In this document: in pieces, positions 9,419 through 18,534 of the stretch
How the letters are laid out: every line of letters starts with the position of its first letter
How positions within the stretch are numbered: the first letter of the stretch is position 1
Assembly: GCA_025964575.1 (NCBI GenBank)
Contig: JAOPYO010000031.1
Span: forward strand, 1-56,449
Source of the DNA: Actinomycetes bacterium
GTDB taxonomy: Bacteria > Actinomycetota > Actinomycetes > Streptosporangiales > Streptosporangiaceae
DNA length: 56,449 nucleotides
Direction: 5' to 3'
Notes under the pieces: generated by a model
Database searches by the model: none
What the model was told of the DNA's origin: nothing
Seen by the model: the letters and a program-made list of their open reading frames with translations, nothing else
Translations under genes and position numbers: made by a program

Positions 9419-9503
9419 GGACGCAGCCGGTGTCGACCTGAACCGCACGCCCACGGGGGTATCGCCGTTCCCCATGGTGGCGTACGGCTCGTACGATCGG
9501 TGC

Positions 9504-10349
9504 ATGCGTTTCATCAAAGGGCACGGCACCGAGAACGACTTCGTCCTCCTGCCGGACCTCGACGGATCCCTGGACCTCACGCCCGAGATGGTCGCCGCGC
9601 TGTGTGACCGGCGGGCCGGGATCGGTGCGGACGGCGTGTTGCGCGTCGTGCCCAGCAAGATCTCGGGAGACCCGGTGGCAGAGGCGCTGGCCGGCGAGGC
9701 CGAGTGGTTCATGGACTACCGCAACGCAGACGGCAACATCGCCGAGATGTGCGGCAACGGGGTCCGGGTCTTCGCCCGTTACCTTGTCGACGCGGGCCTG
9801 GCCGCGCCGGGGGAGTGGCCGCTGGCCACCCGTGCGGGTCTGCGCCGGGTCGCGCTGGGCTCATCGGGCGATGTCAGCGTCGACATGGGCCCGCCCGAGG
9901 TACGGGGTTCCGGCAGCGCCGTGGTGGCCGGGCGGTCCTATGACGGGCTGCGCATCTCCATGGGCAACCCGCATCTGGCCTGCCTGATCGAGGAACCGGT
10001 GCGAGGGCTCGACTTGACCCGCCCGCCGTCCTTCGACCCCGCGGTCTTCCCCGACGGGGTCAACGTCGAGCTGTTCCGGCAGGTCGCCGACCGGCATGTG
10101 GAGATGCGGGTGTACGAGCGCGGTTCCGGGGAGACCCGCTCCTGCGGCACCGGCGCCGTCGCGACCGCAGCCGCCGCGGCGATCGCCGCGGCGGCGGCCC
10201 CTGAGACCGGTGCCCTGCCGGCGGGCGATTGGCTGGTGGACGTGCCCGGCGGCCGGGTCACCGTGACCTTCGACGGTACGACCAGCCATCTGAGGGGCCC
10301 AGCGATTCTGGTGGCCCAGGGCGAGACACGTGCTGGGTGGCCAGCCTGA
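9504..10349 (+). CDS. dapF: Diaminopimelate epimerase DapF
   Basis: A 281-residue PLP-independent epimerase that converts LL- to meso-diaminopimelate for lysine and peptidoglycan synthesis. Both catalytic cysteines are present: Cys83 in the NIAEMCGNG motif and Cys214 in ETRSCGTGA. The start MRFIKGHGTENDF is the conserved family N-terminus; the longer open frame from 9336 overlaps the end of miaA and is spurious. A TACGAT hexamer six bases before the ATG might indicate a leaderless transcript, but no -35 is clear. The gene follows miaA by 85 bp. An Ala-rich helix follows the second cysteine. Confidence 0.96.
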   Translation: MRFIKGHGTENDFVLLPDLDGSLDLTPEMVAALCDRRAGIGADGVLRVVPSKISGDPVAEALAGEAEWFMDYRNADGNIAEMCGNGVRVFARYLVDAGLAAPGEWPLATRAGLRRVALGSSGDVSVDMGPPEVRGSGSAVVAGRSYDGLRISMGNPHLACLIEEPVRGLDLTRPPSFDPAVFPDGVNVELFRQVADRHVEMRVYERGSGETRSCGTGAVATAAAAAIAAAAAPETGALPAGDWLVDVPGGRVTVTFDGTTSHLRGPAILVAQGETRAGWPA

Positions 10350-10764
10350 TGAGCCCCGGAAGGACGGTAGCCGGGGATGGCACCGTTGGTGTCACCCCGG
10401 CAGGGAGTCGGGCCGCACGTCCTACCAGGTCTTTCATGTCGGATTATTCTGGCTCGGTCGCGCAGGCCGATAGAGTCACCGGACCCAATTCAACGGGCCG
10501 CGGAAGAGGGATTTGGTGCCCAGGACCCAGTCAGTTCAGGATCCGAGGCGACGGTCTTCGGTGAGGGATGCGTCCCGCCCACGACGGGACTCACGTCCCT
10601 TACGGCCGGGATGGGCGAGCTCGTAATGTCTTAACCGCACCCCCTGTGAGGGTCCGCGCGGAGCGAGGGAACGGGGAGCCCTGTGACTCACGCGGCTGCA
10701 GAGGAGCCGGTGGTCACCGTCTTGGCGGGGGGCGGCCACCGGCCCTTTGGGCGTCAGCTGGAGT
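10350..10764. other. Intergenic region dapF / sensor kinase, with two possible micro-ORFs
   Basis: This 415-bp stretch between the convergent dapF and kinase genes has no convincing gene. Two short plus-strand frames have good upstream purine tracts: 10516-10626 (GTG start after GGAAGAGGG, 36 residues, very Arg-rich, beginning MPRTQSVQDPRRR) and 10683-10784 (GTG start after GGGGAG, 33 residues, beginning MTHAAAEEPVVTVL, running into the 3' end of the kinase). Either could be a real micro-ORF or the relic of a lost gene. A small hairpin, GGGAC-TCAC-GTCCC, lies at 10586-10599. In many actinobacteria hflX follows dapF directly; here 15 kb separates them, and this region is one edge of that interval. 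Confidence 0.35.
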
Positions 10765-12723
10765 TCAGCCGACCGCGACGTTGATGGGGAGGCGGGCCAG
10801 GACACGGGTGCCGCCTTCCGGGCCTGGGCCGATCTGACAGGAGCCGCCCAGCTCGGCCGCGCGTTCGCGCATCGATGACAGGCCCACCCCGGCGCGGCTC
10901 CGCCGGGACACACCCACGCCGTCGTCGGTGATGCTCACCTGCAGCGCGGTGCCGCGTTCGAGGCGTACGACCACAACGTCCGCCCCGGCATGCCGCCGGA
11001 TGTTGGTGATCGCCTCCTGAATGATGCGGTAGGCCGCCACTTCGACAGCCGCCGGCAGGTCGTCCAGTTCCCCGTCGACCTCCACGTCTATGCGCGGCCC
11101 GGCGATCTCGGTGACGTTGTCCGCCAACCCCGTGATCGCTCCCAGCAGGCCCAAGTCATCGAGGGCAGGAGGGCGCAGGCCGTAGACGAGGTCGCGGATG
11201 TCGCCGATGGCCCGGCCCATGGTGGCGCGCAGCGCCTCCAGCAAGGGGTCCACCGCCGAGGGGTCCTTCGGCAGGGTGATGCGCGCCGCGTCGACCGTCA
11301 TGGCGAGGCTGGCCAGGGTCGGGCCCAAGCCGTCGTGCAGGTCGCGGCGGAGCCGGCGCCTCTCCTCTTCCCGGGTGCTGAGGATGCGTTCCCGGGAGCG
11401 CTGCACGTCGGCGGCGAGCCGCACGGCGTTGGCGACCGTGGCCAGATTGCGGGCGAGTACGGAGGCCAGCCGGATATCCGGGGGGTCCGAGTGGGAGAAG
11501 AGCAGCCGGCCGACGGGTTCACCGGCCCAGATCAGCGGGATGACCTGGGGGCGTGCCCCGAGATCGCCGTCGTCGGCCCGGGCGGCCCGGCCGCCCCGGT
11601 CGAGGACCTCGATCACCACGCCCGACGCACCCAGCGCCTCGCGCACGGTCTGGGCCGCGGTGGCCAGGGCGTCGGCGGGGTCGGAGGCGGTCTGCAGCCG
11701 GCGGTTGAGCAGGTCGGCGAGTCGGTAGGGGTCCCGCTCACCGTGCATCAGCCGGTCGACGGTCCGATGCAGGCGCCGCCGGGCCGGTTCGAAGACGGCG
11801 CCGGCCGCGATCGCCCCAAGCAGCCCGGCGAGCTGGCCCTGATCGGCGACGAACAGGCTGGCCGCGCTGACGAGCGCGAAGTACACCAGGGTGATCACGG
11901 CCACCAGTCCGGCATAGACGAGCGTGCGGTTGACGACGATGTCGATGTCATAGAGCCGGTAGCGGGTGATGGCGATCGCTACGCAGAGGGGGACCAGGGC
12001 CACGGTCGCGTTGCGGATCACGTCCGGGATGGGGGTCACCTCACCGGTGAAGACGACCATCTGGGTGATCACTCCGGGATAGATGATCCAGATGATCTGG
12101 CGACGCACGTCGGAGGGGGAATGCCAGAACCGGATCGCCACCGACACCAGGCCGAGCACCAGCGTGGCCAGGATGGTGCCGCTGATGATCAGCGGCACGT
12201 CCTGCAGCGGATACGAGGAGACGCCGTTGTCGAAGCGGCGGATGTCGGGCTCGTACGTCAGGTGGACGCAGATCATGACCGGGACCGCCAGGGCGGCCAC
12301 CAGCACCGGGCGGAACCAGCGCGAGATCAGCCGCCCGTCCGGGAAGATCAGTGGCATCACCAGGATGAGCCCGTAGGTGTCGATCGACCACAGCCAGTAG
12401 GTCAGCCACAGGAAGAAATCGCCGCCCGGCCAGTGGTTGAGGATGAGCCAAGGGGCGAGATTGAGCGACAGCACGTACAGCGCCGCGCTCAGTCCCGCCC
12501 CGACCATCAGCCAGGCGACCTTGAGACCGGGCCGGTGCCGCAGCAGCAGGGATGCGACGGGCGTGTAGGTCAGCGCGACGACGATCTCCGGATGCCAGAG
12601 CGGCATGCGCAGCGGTCCGGGTACGTCAGCGCCGATCAGCAGCGACGCCCCGACCATCAGGACGGCCGCCAGGGTCAGCAGCAGCGCCGCCCGGACGGCC
12701 CAGCGCTCGCGGCCGGCCGTCAT
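10765..12723 (-). CDS. Membrane-bound sensor histidine kinase (NarL-partner type)
   Basis: A 652-residue kinase. About eight or nine hydrophobic segments occupy roughly residues 1-320, followed by a GAF-like region, a HisKA_3 dimerisation domain with the phosphoacceptor His463 in RRDLHDGLGPTLASLAM, and an HATPase domain (AAYRIIQEAITNIRRHA, DDGVGVSRRSRAGVGLSSM). Kinases of this type phosphorylate LuxR/NarL response regulators, usually encoded next door; none is found here, so this is an orphan. The ATG at 12723 follows GGAGGGA at good spacing. It is divergent from the oligopeptide transporter operon 181 bp away, which may be regulated by or functionally linked to it. The signal sensed is unknown. 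Confidence 0.88.
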   Translation of the reverse strand: MTAGRERWAVRAALLLTLAAVLMVGASLLIGADVPGPLRMPLWHPEIVVALTYTPVASLLLRHRPGLKVAWLMVGAGLSAALYVLSLNLAPWLILNHWPGGDFFLWLTYWLWSIDTYGLILVMPLIFPDGRLISRWFRPVLVAALAVPVMICVHLTYEPDIRRFDNGVSSYPLQDVPLIISGTILATLVLGLVSVAIRFWHSPSDVRRQIIWIIYPGVITQMVVFTGEVTPIPDVIRNATVALVPLCVAIAITRYRLYDIDIVVNRTLVYAGLVAVITLVYFALVSAASLFVADQGQLAGLLGAIAAGAVFEPARRRLHRTVDRLMHGERDPYRLADLLNRRLQTASDPADALATAAQTVREALGASGVVIEVLDRGGRAARADDGDLGARPQVIPLIWAGEPVGRLLFSHSDPPDIRLASVLARNLATVANAVRLAADVQRSRERILSTREEERRRLRRDLHDGLGPTLASLAMTVDAARITLPKDPSAVDPLLEALRATMGRAIGDIRDLVYGLRPPALDDLGLLGAITGLADNVTEIAGPRIDVEVDGELDDLPAAVEVAAYRIIQEAITNIRRHAGADVVVVRLERGTALQVSITDDGVGVSRRSRAGVGLSSMRERAAELGGSCQIGPGPEGGTRVLARLPINVAVG

Positions 12724-12904
12724 CGTGGTGTCCCTCCGCCGTCGCGCATGACAAGTCGTGAGAAAGCATGCCTTATCTCTATGGCCTGCGGAGACGCGAT
12801 TCAGACTCGTTCCGGCGGCCTGCCGAGACTGGCCACCCGGTCCGCACGTTTCGTGATATTCCAATGGCGTACAGTCACGGTCGCGCGTGCGGGGAGGGGG
12901 GCGG

Positions 12905-13873
12905 GTGACGAGGTTCCTGCTGCGCAGGCTGGTCAACTACACCGTGCTGGTGACGCTGGCGGCCAGCCTGGCCTACCTGCTCGCCGCCGCGAGCCTCGAT
13001 CCCCGGGCCAACTTCGACGACCGCGCGCAGCGCCCTCCGGAACGGGTCATCGACGCCCAGCTCACCGAGCTCAACCTCAACGACAAGACGCCTCTGCTGG
13101 AGCGCTACACCACCTGGGCGTCCGGAGTCCTGCACGGCGATCTCGGCCGAACCTGGGAGGGCGACGCGGTCGGTGCGGAGATGGGACGCCGGATCTGGGT
13201 GAGCCTGCGGCTGCTGCTGATCGGCACAGTGCTGGGGTGCGTGCTGGGGGTGCTGATCGGCGCCTATGGCGCGGTCCGGCAATACCGCCTCGGCGATCGC
13301 TTGAGCACCCTGGGCTCCTTCGTGATCCTGGCCGTGCCCGTGTTCGTGCTGGCCGTGCTGCTGCAGATCGGTGGCCAGTGGATCAACGACGCCACCGGCA
13401 TCCGCATTTTCGAATGGATGGGGGAGGCAGAACCCGGCGGCGGTCTCGGCAGCCGGCTGCAGCATCTCGTGCTGCCCACGCTGACCATCGTGCTCGCGCA
13501 GGTCGCCGTCTACAGCCGCTACCAGCGCAGCATGATGCTGGACGTGCTGTCCGCGGACTTCGTCCGGACCGCGCTGGCCAAGGGGCTGCGTCGCCGGACC
13601 GCTCTGCGCAGGCACGCGCTGCGCACCGCCCTCATCCCGGTGACGACCTATTTCGCCTACAACTTCGGTCTGCTGCTGCTCGGCGCGACCTTCACCGAGA
13701 AGATCTTCGGCTGGCACGGCATGGGCGAATGGCTGATCGACTCGATCTCCCGTGGTGACGTCAACGTGGTGGCCGCCTTCGACTGCTTCGCGGCCGGGCT
13801 GGTGCTGCTCGCCGGGCTGCTGTCCGATGTGGCGCAGGGCGTGCTGGATCCACGGATCCGGGTGGCCGCATGA
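12905..13873 (+). CDS. Oligopeptide/dipeptide ABC transporter permease (DppB/OppB-like)
   Basis: A 322-residue integral membrane protein. The N-terminal MTRFLLRRLVNYTVLVTLAAS hairpin and the loop LAKGLRRRTALRRHALRTALIPV are characteristic of DppB-type permeases. It is the first gene of a four-gene operon (permease, permease, fused ATPase, binding protein) with 4-bp overlaps throughout. The GTG at 12905 is chosen because it gives the conserved N-terminus and follows a G-rich ribosome-binding tract. Upstream, TACAGT at about 12879 with a weak -35-like TTCGTG could be the promoter. The substrate is probably a small peptide or peptide-like compound. Confidence 0.9.
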   Translation: MTRFLLRRLVNYTVLVTLAASLAYLLAAASLDPRANFDDRAQRPPERVIDAQLTELNLNDKTPLLERYTTWASGVLHGDLGRTWEGDAVGAEMGRRIWVSLRLLLIGTVLGCVLGVLIGAYGAVRQYRLGDRLSTLGSFVILAVPVFVLAVLLQIGGQWINDATGIRIFEWMGEAEPGGGLGSRLQHLVLPTLTIVLAQVAVYSRYQRSMMLDVLSADFVRTALAKGLRRRTALRRHALRTALIPVTTYFAYNFGLLLLGATFTEKIFGWHGMGEWLIDSISRGDVNVVAAFDCFAAGLVLLAGLLSDVAQGVLDPRIRVAA

Positions 13874-14760
13874 TGGCGGTGCTCGACGAGCCCGCGGTGC
13901 TCGTGAGGCCCCGGGTTCCGCGGCGTGCTCCCGCGGTGTTGCGGCGGTTAGTGCGCAGCTCCGGCGCCGTGGTCGGCCTGGTCCTGCTGGCGCTGCTGTT
14001 CCTGCTCGCGTTCGCGGGGCCGTTTCTGTCCAGGTGGTCGTGGGAGACCACTGACTTCACCGCCTTCCGTGAGCCGCCGTCCGCAACCCACTGGTTCGGC
14101 ACCACGCAGAGCGGCCGGGACGTCTTCGCCGTCACACTGCGCGGGATGCAGAAGTCGCTGCTCATCGGCCTGTTCGTCGCGGTCATCTCGACCGGGCTGG
14201 CGGCCCTGGTGGGATCCTTCGCGGGCTATCTGGGCGGCTGGGCGGACCGGATCCTGATGTGGTGTGTCGACCTGCTGCTGGTCCTGCCGTCATTCCTGGT
14301 CATCGCTGTCGTGAGCCCGTCCCTCGCGCAGGGAGGCTGGCCGGTCTTCATCGGACTGCTGGCCGCGTTCATGTGGATGGTCACCGCCCGGGTCGTCCGG
14401 GGGATGACGCTCTCGCTGAAGGACCAGGAGTACGTCCTGGCGGCTCGTTACATGGGCGTCACCACGCCGCGGATCATCCTCCGGCACATCCTTCCCAACC
14501 TCGCGTCCCTGCTGATCATCGACGCGACCCTCAACGTCAGCATTGCGATCATCGCGGAGAGCGCACTGTCCTACTTCGGCTTCGGAGTGCAGCCCCCAGA
14601 CAGTTCACTCGGCACGGTGATCGCCGATGGGGCCGGCGCCGCGACCACCTATCCGTGGTTGTTCGTGCCCGCGGCGGTGCTGCTGGTCCTGATCGTGCTC
14701 AGTGTCAACCTCGTCGGTGACGGCCTGCGCGATGCCCTTGATCCCACCACGATCACGTGA
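13870..14760 (+). CDS. Oligopeptide/dipeptide ABC transporter permease (DppC/OppC-like)
   Basis: A 296-residue permease, second subunit of the channel. The N-terminal cytoplasmic segment leads into a first membrane span (GAVVGLVLLALLFLLAFAGPF), then the OppC-type motif HWFGTTQSGRDVF, and the EAA loop YVLAARYMGVTTPRIILRHILPN. The start overlaps the preceding stop codon (ATGA) and a second ATG follows immediately at 13873. It would form a heterodimer with the upstream DppB-like protein. Length and topology are normal for the family. Confidence 0.92.
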   Translation: MMAVLDEPAVLVRPRVPRRAPAVLRRLVRSSGAVVGLVLLALLFLLAFAGPFLSRWSWETTDFTAFREPPSATHWFGTTQSGRDVFAVTLRGMQKSLLIGLFVAVISTGLAALVGSFAGYLGGWADRILMWCVDLLLVLPSFLVIAVVSPSLAQGGWPVFIGLLAAFMWMVTARVVRGMTLSLKDQEYVLAARYMGVTTPRIILRHILPNLASLLIIDATLNVSIAIIAESALSYFGFGVQPPDSSLGTVIADGAGAATTYPWLFVPAAVLLVLIVLSVNLVGDGLRDALDPTTIT

Positions 14761-16817
14761 GCGCCCCAGTGCTGGAGGTCGATGACCTGCAGGTCGTCTT
14801 TCAACCCAAGCGGGGGGCCGGCCCCCCGGGGGAACAGGGCGTACGAGTCGTCCGGGGGATGAGTTTCGCCCTCGCTCCCGGAGAGGTGCTCGGCATCGTC
14901 GGAGAGTCCGGCTCCGGCAAGTCGGTCACCTCGCTCGCCGTCATGGGTCTCCTGCCGCCGTCCGCCCACGTCACCGGATCCGTACGGTTGCACGGCAGGG
15001 AACTCCTTGGCCGCTCCGACAGGGACCTCGCCCAGGTACGGGGCAAGGACCTGGCGATGGTGTTCCAGGACCCGCAGTCGGCGTTCACCCCGGTCTATTC
15101 GATCGGCGACCAGATCGCCGAGGCCGTCCGGATCCACACCGGCGCCACCAGGCAGGTGGCCCGCCGCAGGGCGGTCGAGCTGCTCGACCTGGTAGGCATT
15201 CCCGACCCGGCCGTGCGGGCGCGGGCGTTCCCGCACGAGTTCTCCGGCGGCATGCGCCAGCGGGCGATGATCGCCATGGCCATCGCCAACGATCCGGCAG
15301 TGCTCATCGCCGACGAGCCCACCAGCGCGCTGGACGTGACGATCCAGGCACAGATCCTCGAGGTGCTCGCGGCCGCCAAGGAGGCGACGGGCGCCGCCAT
15401 CGTCCTGGTCACCCACGATCTCGGCGTGGTCGCCGGCCTCGCCGACCGGATCCTGGTGATGTACGCCGGACGGGTCGTCGAGACCGGGAGCGTCGACGAC
15501 GTCTATCGCCGGCCACGGATGCCGTACACCATCGGTCTGCTCGGGTGCAGGCCGCGGCTCGACGGGGACGGTGTGGCCCCGCTGGTGCCGATCGAGGGCA
15601 GCCCGCCGTCCCCGCCGGAGCTGCCGCCCGGCTGCTCGTTCGAGCCGCGCTGTCCTGTCGCCACGGCCGAGTGCCGCACGGCGGAGCCCGTGCTGGCCCC
15701 TACCGGCCGGCCAGCCCATCTGGCCGCCTGCATCAAGGAGATCACCGAGCCGGAGGAGGTCTTCCCGAAGCGGCGGATCCCGCCTGTGGGGGCTCGTCCG
15801 CCGCGCACCGAGCGGCCCGCCGTCCTCGAAGTGACGGATCTGGCCCGGCACTATCCCCTGCTGAGGGGGGCGGTGTTCAAACGGCGCACCGGCACCGTCC
15901 ACGCCGTCGACGGGGTCGGCTTCGACATCCGCGAGGGGGAGACGCTCGGCCTGGTCGGTGAGTCGGGGTGCGGCAAGACCACGGTACTGCTGGAGATCCT
16001 GCGGCTGGCCGCCCCACAGCAGGGCCGGATCACCGTGCTCGGCCGTGACGTGAACGGGCTACGCAGGAGCGAGCGGAGGGAACTCCGGCGGGACCTGCAG
16101 GTCGTCTTCCAGGATCCGCTCTCCTCGCTGGACCCGCGGATGCCGGTCGCCGACATCCTCGCCGAGCCACTGCGCGCCCATGGCTGGCGGGAGCCCGCCG
16201 TCTCCGCCCGCGTCGGGGAGCTGCTCGCCCTGGTGGGGCTGGAACCCGCCCACGCGGCCCGCTATCCGGGCGGCTTCTCCGGCGGGCAGCGCCAGCGGAT
16301 CGGTATCGCCCGGGCACTCGCGCTGAAGCCCCGGCTGATCGTCCTCGACGAGCCGGTATCGGCCCTGGACGTCTCCGTCCAGGCAGGGGTGATCAATCTG
16401 CTCGAGGAGCTGAAGGCCCGGTTGAACCTGTCCTACCTGTTCGTGGCGCACGACCTCGCCGTCGTACGGCACATCGCCGACCGGGTCGCCGTCATGTATC
16501 TCGGCCGGATCGCCGAGCTGGGCGAGGCCTCTCGCGTCTTCCGGGCACCCGCGCATCCGTACACCCGAGCGCTCCTGTCCGCGATCCCGCTGCCCGACCC
16601 GCACCGGGAGCGGGCCCGCCACCGGGTGCTGCTGCAGGGCGAGCCGCAGGACGCCGCCGACGGACCACCCCAGGGCTGCCGGTTCCGGCCCCGCTGCCCG
16701 ATGTACGCGGAACTGGACCTCGAGCGGCGCCGGCGTTGCGAGCGGGACGAACCCGGGCTGCGCGCGCTGCCCGCCGACCAGCAGGTGGCGTGCCACCACA
16801 CCGAGGAGAGAACGTGA
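14757..16817 (+). CDS. Fused oligopeptide ABC transporter ATPase (DppD-DppF fusion)
   Basis: A 686-residue protein with two complete ABC ATPase modules in tandem. The first (about 1-330) has Walker A GESGSGKS, signature FSGGMRQR and Walker B VLIADEPTSALD. The second (about 350-686) has Walker A GESGCGKT, signature FSGGQRQR and Walker B LIVLDEPVSALD. Each module ends in the oligo_HPY extension with clustered cysteines (GCSFEPRCPVATAEC and GCRFRPRCPMY) that in this family can hold an iron-sulfur cluster. Fusion of the two ATPases, normally separate DppD and DppF, is common in actinobacteria. GTG start at 14757 overlaps the dppC-like stop by 4 bp. Confidence 0.93.
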   Translation: MSAPVLEVDDLQVVFQPKRGAGPPGEQGVRVVRGMSFALAPGEVLGIVGESGSGKSVTSLAVMGLLPPSAHVTGSVRLHGRELLGRSDRDLAQVRGKDLAMVFQDPQSAFTPVYSIGDQIAEAVRIHTGATRQVARRRAVELLDLVGIPDPAVRARAFPHEFSGGMRQRAMIAMAIANDPAVLIADEPTSALDVTIQAQILEVLAAAKEATGAAIVLVTHDLGVVAGLADRILVMYAGRVVETGSVDDVYRRPRMPYTIGLLGCRPRLDGDGVAPLVPIEGSPPSPPELPPGCSFEPRCPVATAECRTAEPVLAPTGRPAHLAACIKEITEPEEVFPKRRIPPVGARPPRTERPAVLEVTDLARHYPLLRGAVFKRRTGTVHAVDGVGFDIREGETLGLVGESGCGKTTVLLEILRLAAPQQGRITVLGRDVNGLRRSERRELRRDLQVVFQDPLSSLDPRMPVADILAEPLRAHGWREPAVSARVGELLALVGLEPAHAARYPGGFSGGQRQRIGIARALALKPRLIVLDEPVSALDVSVQAGVINLLEELKARLNLSYLFVAHDLAVVRHIADRVAVMYLGRIAELGEASRVFRAPAHPYTRALLSAIPLPDPHRERARHRVLLQGEPQDAADGPPQGCRFRPRCPMYAELDLERRRRCERDEPGLRALPADQQVACHHTEERT

Positions 16818-18499
16818 AACTGCCCATGCCGATGGTCTTGGTGGGGATATTGGTGGGGGCGGTCCCCGCGCTGATGGTGAGCGCCTGCGGAGCTCCCGAG
16901 TCATCCGGCCAGGCCAAGGTCGCCAGGCTCGCGGCCTATGACGTCAACCCGGTGCCGCGCGAGCAGGTCCGGACCGGTGGCAGTCTGCGCTGGCCGCTGC
17001 CCGAGTTCCCGGCCCAGTGGAACGCCCACCAGGCCAATGGCGCGAAGGGCGTGGTGCTCGACGTCATCCGCGGGGTCCTGCCCGTGCTCATGCCGACCGA
17101 CGAGAAGGGCATCCCGCACCCGGACCCCGACTACGTCCTCAGCGCCGGGGTGACCCGGAACGCGCCGCAGCAGGTCGTCACCTACACGTTGAATCCCAAG
17201 GCCGTCTGGTCAGACGGTACGCCCATTACCTACCGGGACTTCGCCGCGCAGGGAACGGCCATGTCCGGACGGGACAAGCGGTTCCAGATCATCTCCAGCA
17301 CCGGCTACGACCAGATCGCCCGGATCGAACGCGGCCGGGACGACCACCAGGTCGTGGTGACGTTCGACCGGCCGTTCGCGGACTGGACGGGCCTGTTCAG
17401 CCCGCTCTACCCGGCCGCGACCGGAGCCGACCCGGGCGTCTTCAACCGAGGCTGGCTGAACCGGATGCCGGTGACCGCGGGTCCATTCAGGCTGAGGAGC
17501 ATCGACAGGACCGCCAAGACCGTCACCATCGTCCGTGACCCCCATTGGTGGGGGCGGCCGGCCAAGCTCGACTCGATCGTCTACCGGGCGATGGACTCCG
17601 GCGCGATCCCCGGGGCCTTCGCCAACGGCGAGGTCGACGTGCTCGACATCGGTGGCGACGCCAGCGCCTACGTCCGGGTCAAGGAGGTCAAGGGCGCAGC
17701 CGTCCGCCGGGCGGGCGGCCCCGATTGGCGGCAGCTCACGCTCAACGCCGTACGCCCGCCGCTGTCCGACCTCAGGGTCCGGCAAGCACTCGCGCTCGGC
17801 ATCGACCGCAAGGCGATCGCCGAGTCCGACCTCAAGGGGCTGAACTGGCCCATCCAGACCCTCGGGAACCATTTCTTCGTGAACACCCAGGAGGGTTACC
17901 ACGACAACGCGGGGAATCTCGGCGGCTACGACCCGGTCCGGGCCGGGCGGCTGCTCGACGCGGCGGGGTGGGCGCGAAACGGAGACCATCGGACCAAGGA
18001 GGGCAGGGCCCTGGTGCTGCGGATGGTCGTGCCCTCCGGGATGCCGGGCAGCAAACAGGAGGCCGAGCTCATCCAGGCGATGCTCGAGGAGATCGGCGTC
18101 AAGGTCGACATCCGGTCGGTGCCGACCGACGACCTGTTCGACAAGTACGTCTCGCCCGGCAACTTCGACATCGTGCCGTTCTCCTGGCTGGGGACGCCGT
18201 TCCCGGTCTCCTCCAACCGGTCGGTGTTCGCCCAGCCGCGAGGTGATCGGATCCAGCAGAACTACGCTCGCATCGGCACGACGAAGATCGACGATTCGAT
18301 GGATCAGGCGATCCGGGAACTCGACCCGGCCAAGGCGCGGCAGCTCACCAACGAGGTCGACCGGATGGTCTGGCAGCAGGTCAGCGTGCTTCCGCTCTAC
18401 CAGCGGCCGCAACTGGTCGGCACTCGCAAGAACCTGGCCAACTTCGGTGCGTGCGGCTTCTACGACCTGGCCTATGAGGACATCGGCTTCACCTCGTGA
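16814..18499 (+). CDS. Oligopeptide ABC transporter substrate-binding lipoprotein (family 5)
   Basis: A 561-residue solute-binding protein of family 5 (DppA/OppA). The signal peptide MKLPMPMVLVGILVGAVPAL ends in the lipobox VSAC, giving a lipidated Cys25. The mature region has the family pattern, including TYTLNPKAVWSDGTPITYRDF, VTFDRPFADW and LRVRQALALGIDRKAIAE. It binds peptides or similar ligands outside the membrane and hands them to the DppB/DppC channel. The GTG at 16814 overlaps the upstream stop codon by 4 bp and is preceded by GAGGAGAG. It is the last gene of the operon; placing the binding protein last is less usual than first. Ligand specificity is not readable from sequence. Confidence 0.92.
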   Translation: MKLPMPMVLVGILVGAVPALMVSACGAPESSGQAKVARLAAYDVNPVPREQVRTGGSLRWPLPEFPAQWNAHQANGAKGVVLDVIRGVLPVLMPTDEKGIPHPDPDYVLSAGVTRNAPQQVVTYTLNPKAVWSDGTPITYRDFAAQGTAMSGRDKRFQIISSTGYDQIARIERGRDDHQVVVTFDRPFADWTGLFSPLYPAATGADPGVFNRGWLNRMPVTAGPFRLRSIDRTAKTVTIVRDPHWWGRPAKLDSIVYRAMDSGAIPGAFANGEVDVLDIGGDASAYVRVKEVKGAAVRRAGGPDWRQLTLNAVRPPLSDLRVRQALALGIDRKAIAESDLKGLNWPIQTLGNHFFVNTQEGYHDNAGNLGGYDPVRAGRLLDAAGWARNGDHRTKEGRALVLRMVVPSGMPGSKQEAELIQAMLEEIGVKVDIRSVPTDDLFDKYVSPGNFDIVPFSWLGTPFPVSSNRSVFAQPRGDRIQQNYARIGTTKIDDSMDQAIRELDPAKARQLTNEVDRMVWQQVSVLPLYQRPQLVGTRKNLANFGACGFYDLAYEDIGFTS

Positions 18500-18534
18500 T
18501 CCGGGGAGCTAGCTGCCGGGCCACGGGACACTGA

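Noticed and set aside
10990..13758. Very long (922-codon) plus-strand open frame
   Set aside because: It is antisense to the histidine kinase and runs into the permease gene in another frame; its translation is low-complexity Gly/Asp/His/Arg sequence typical of shadows of GC-rich genes.
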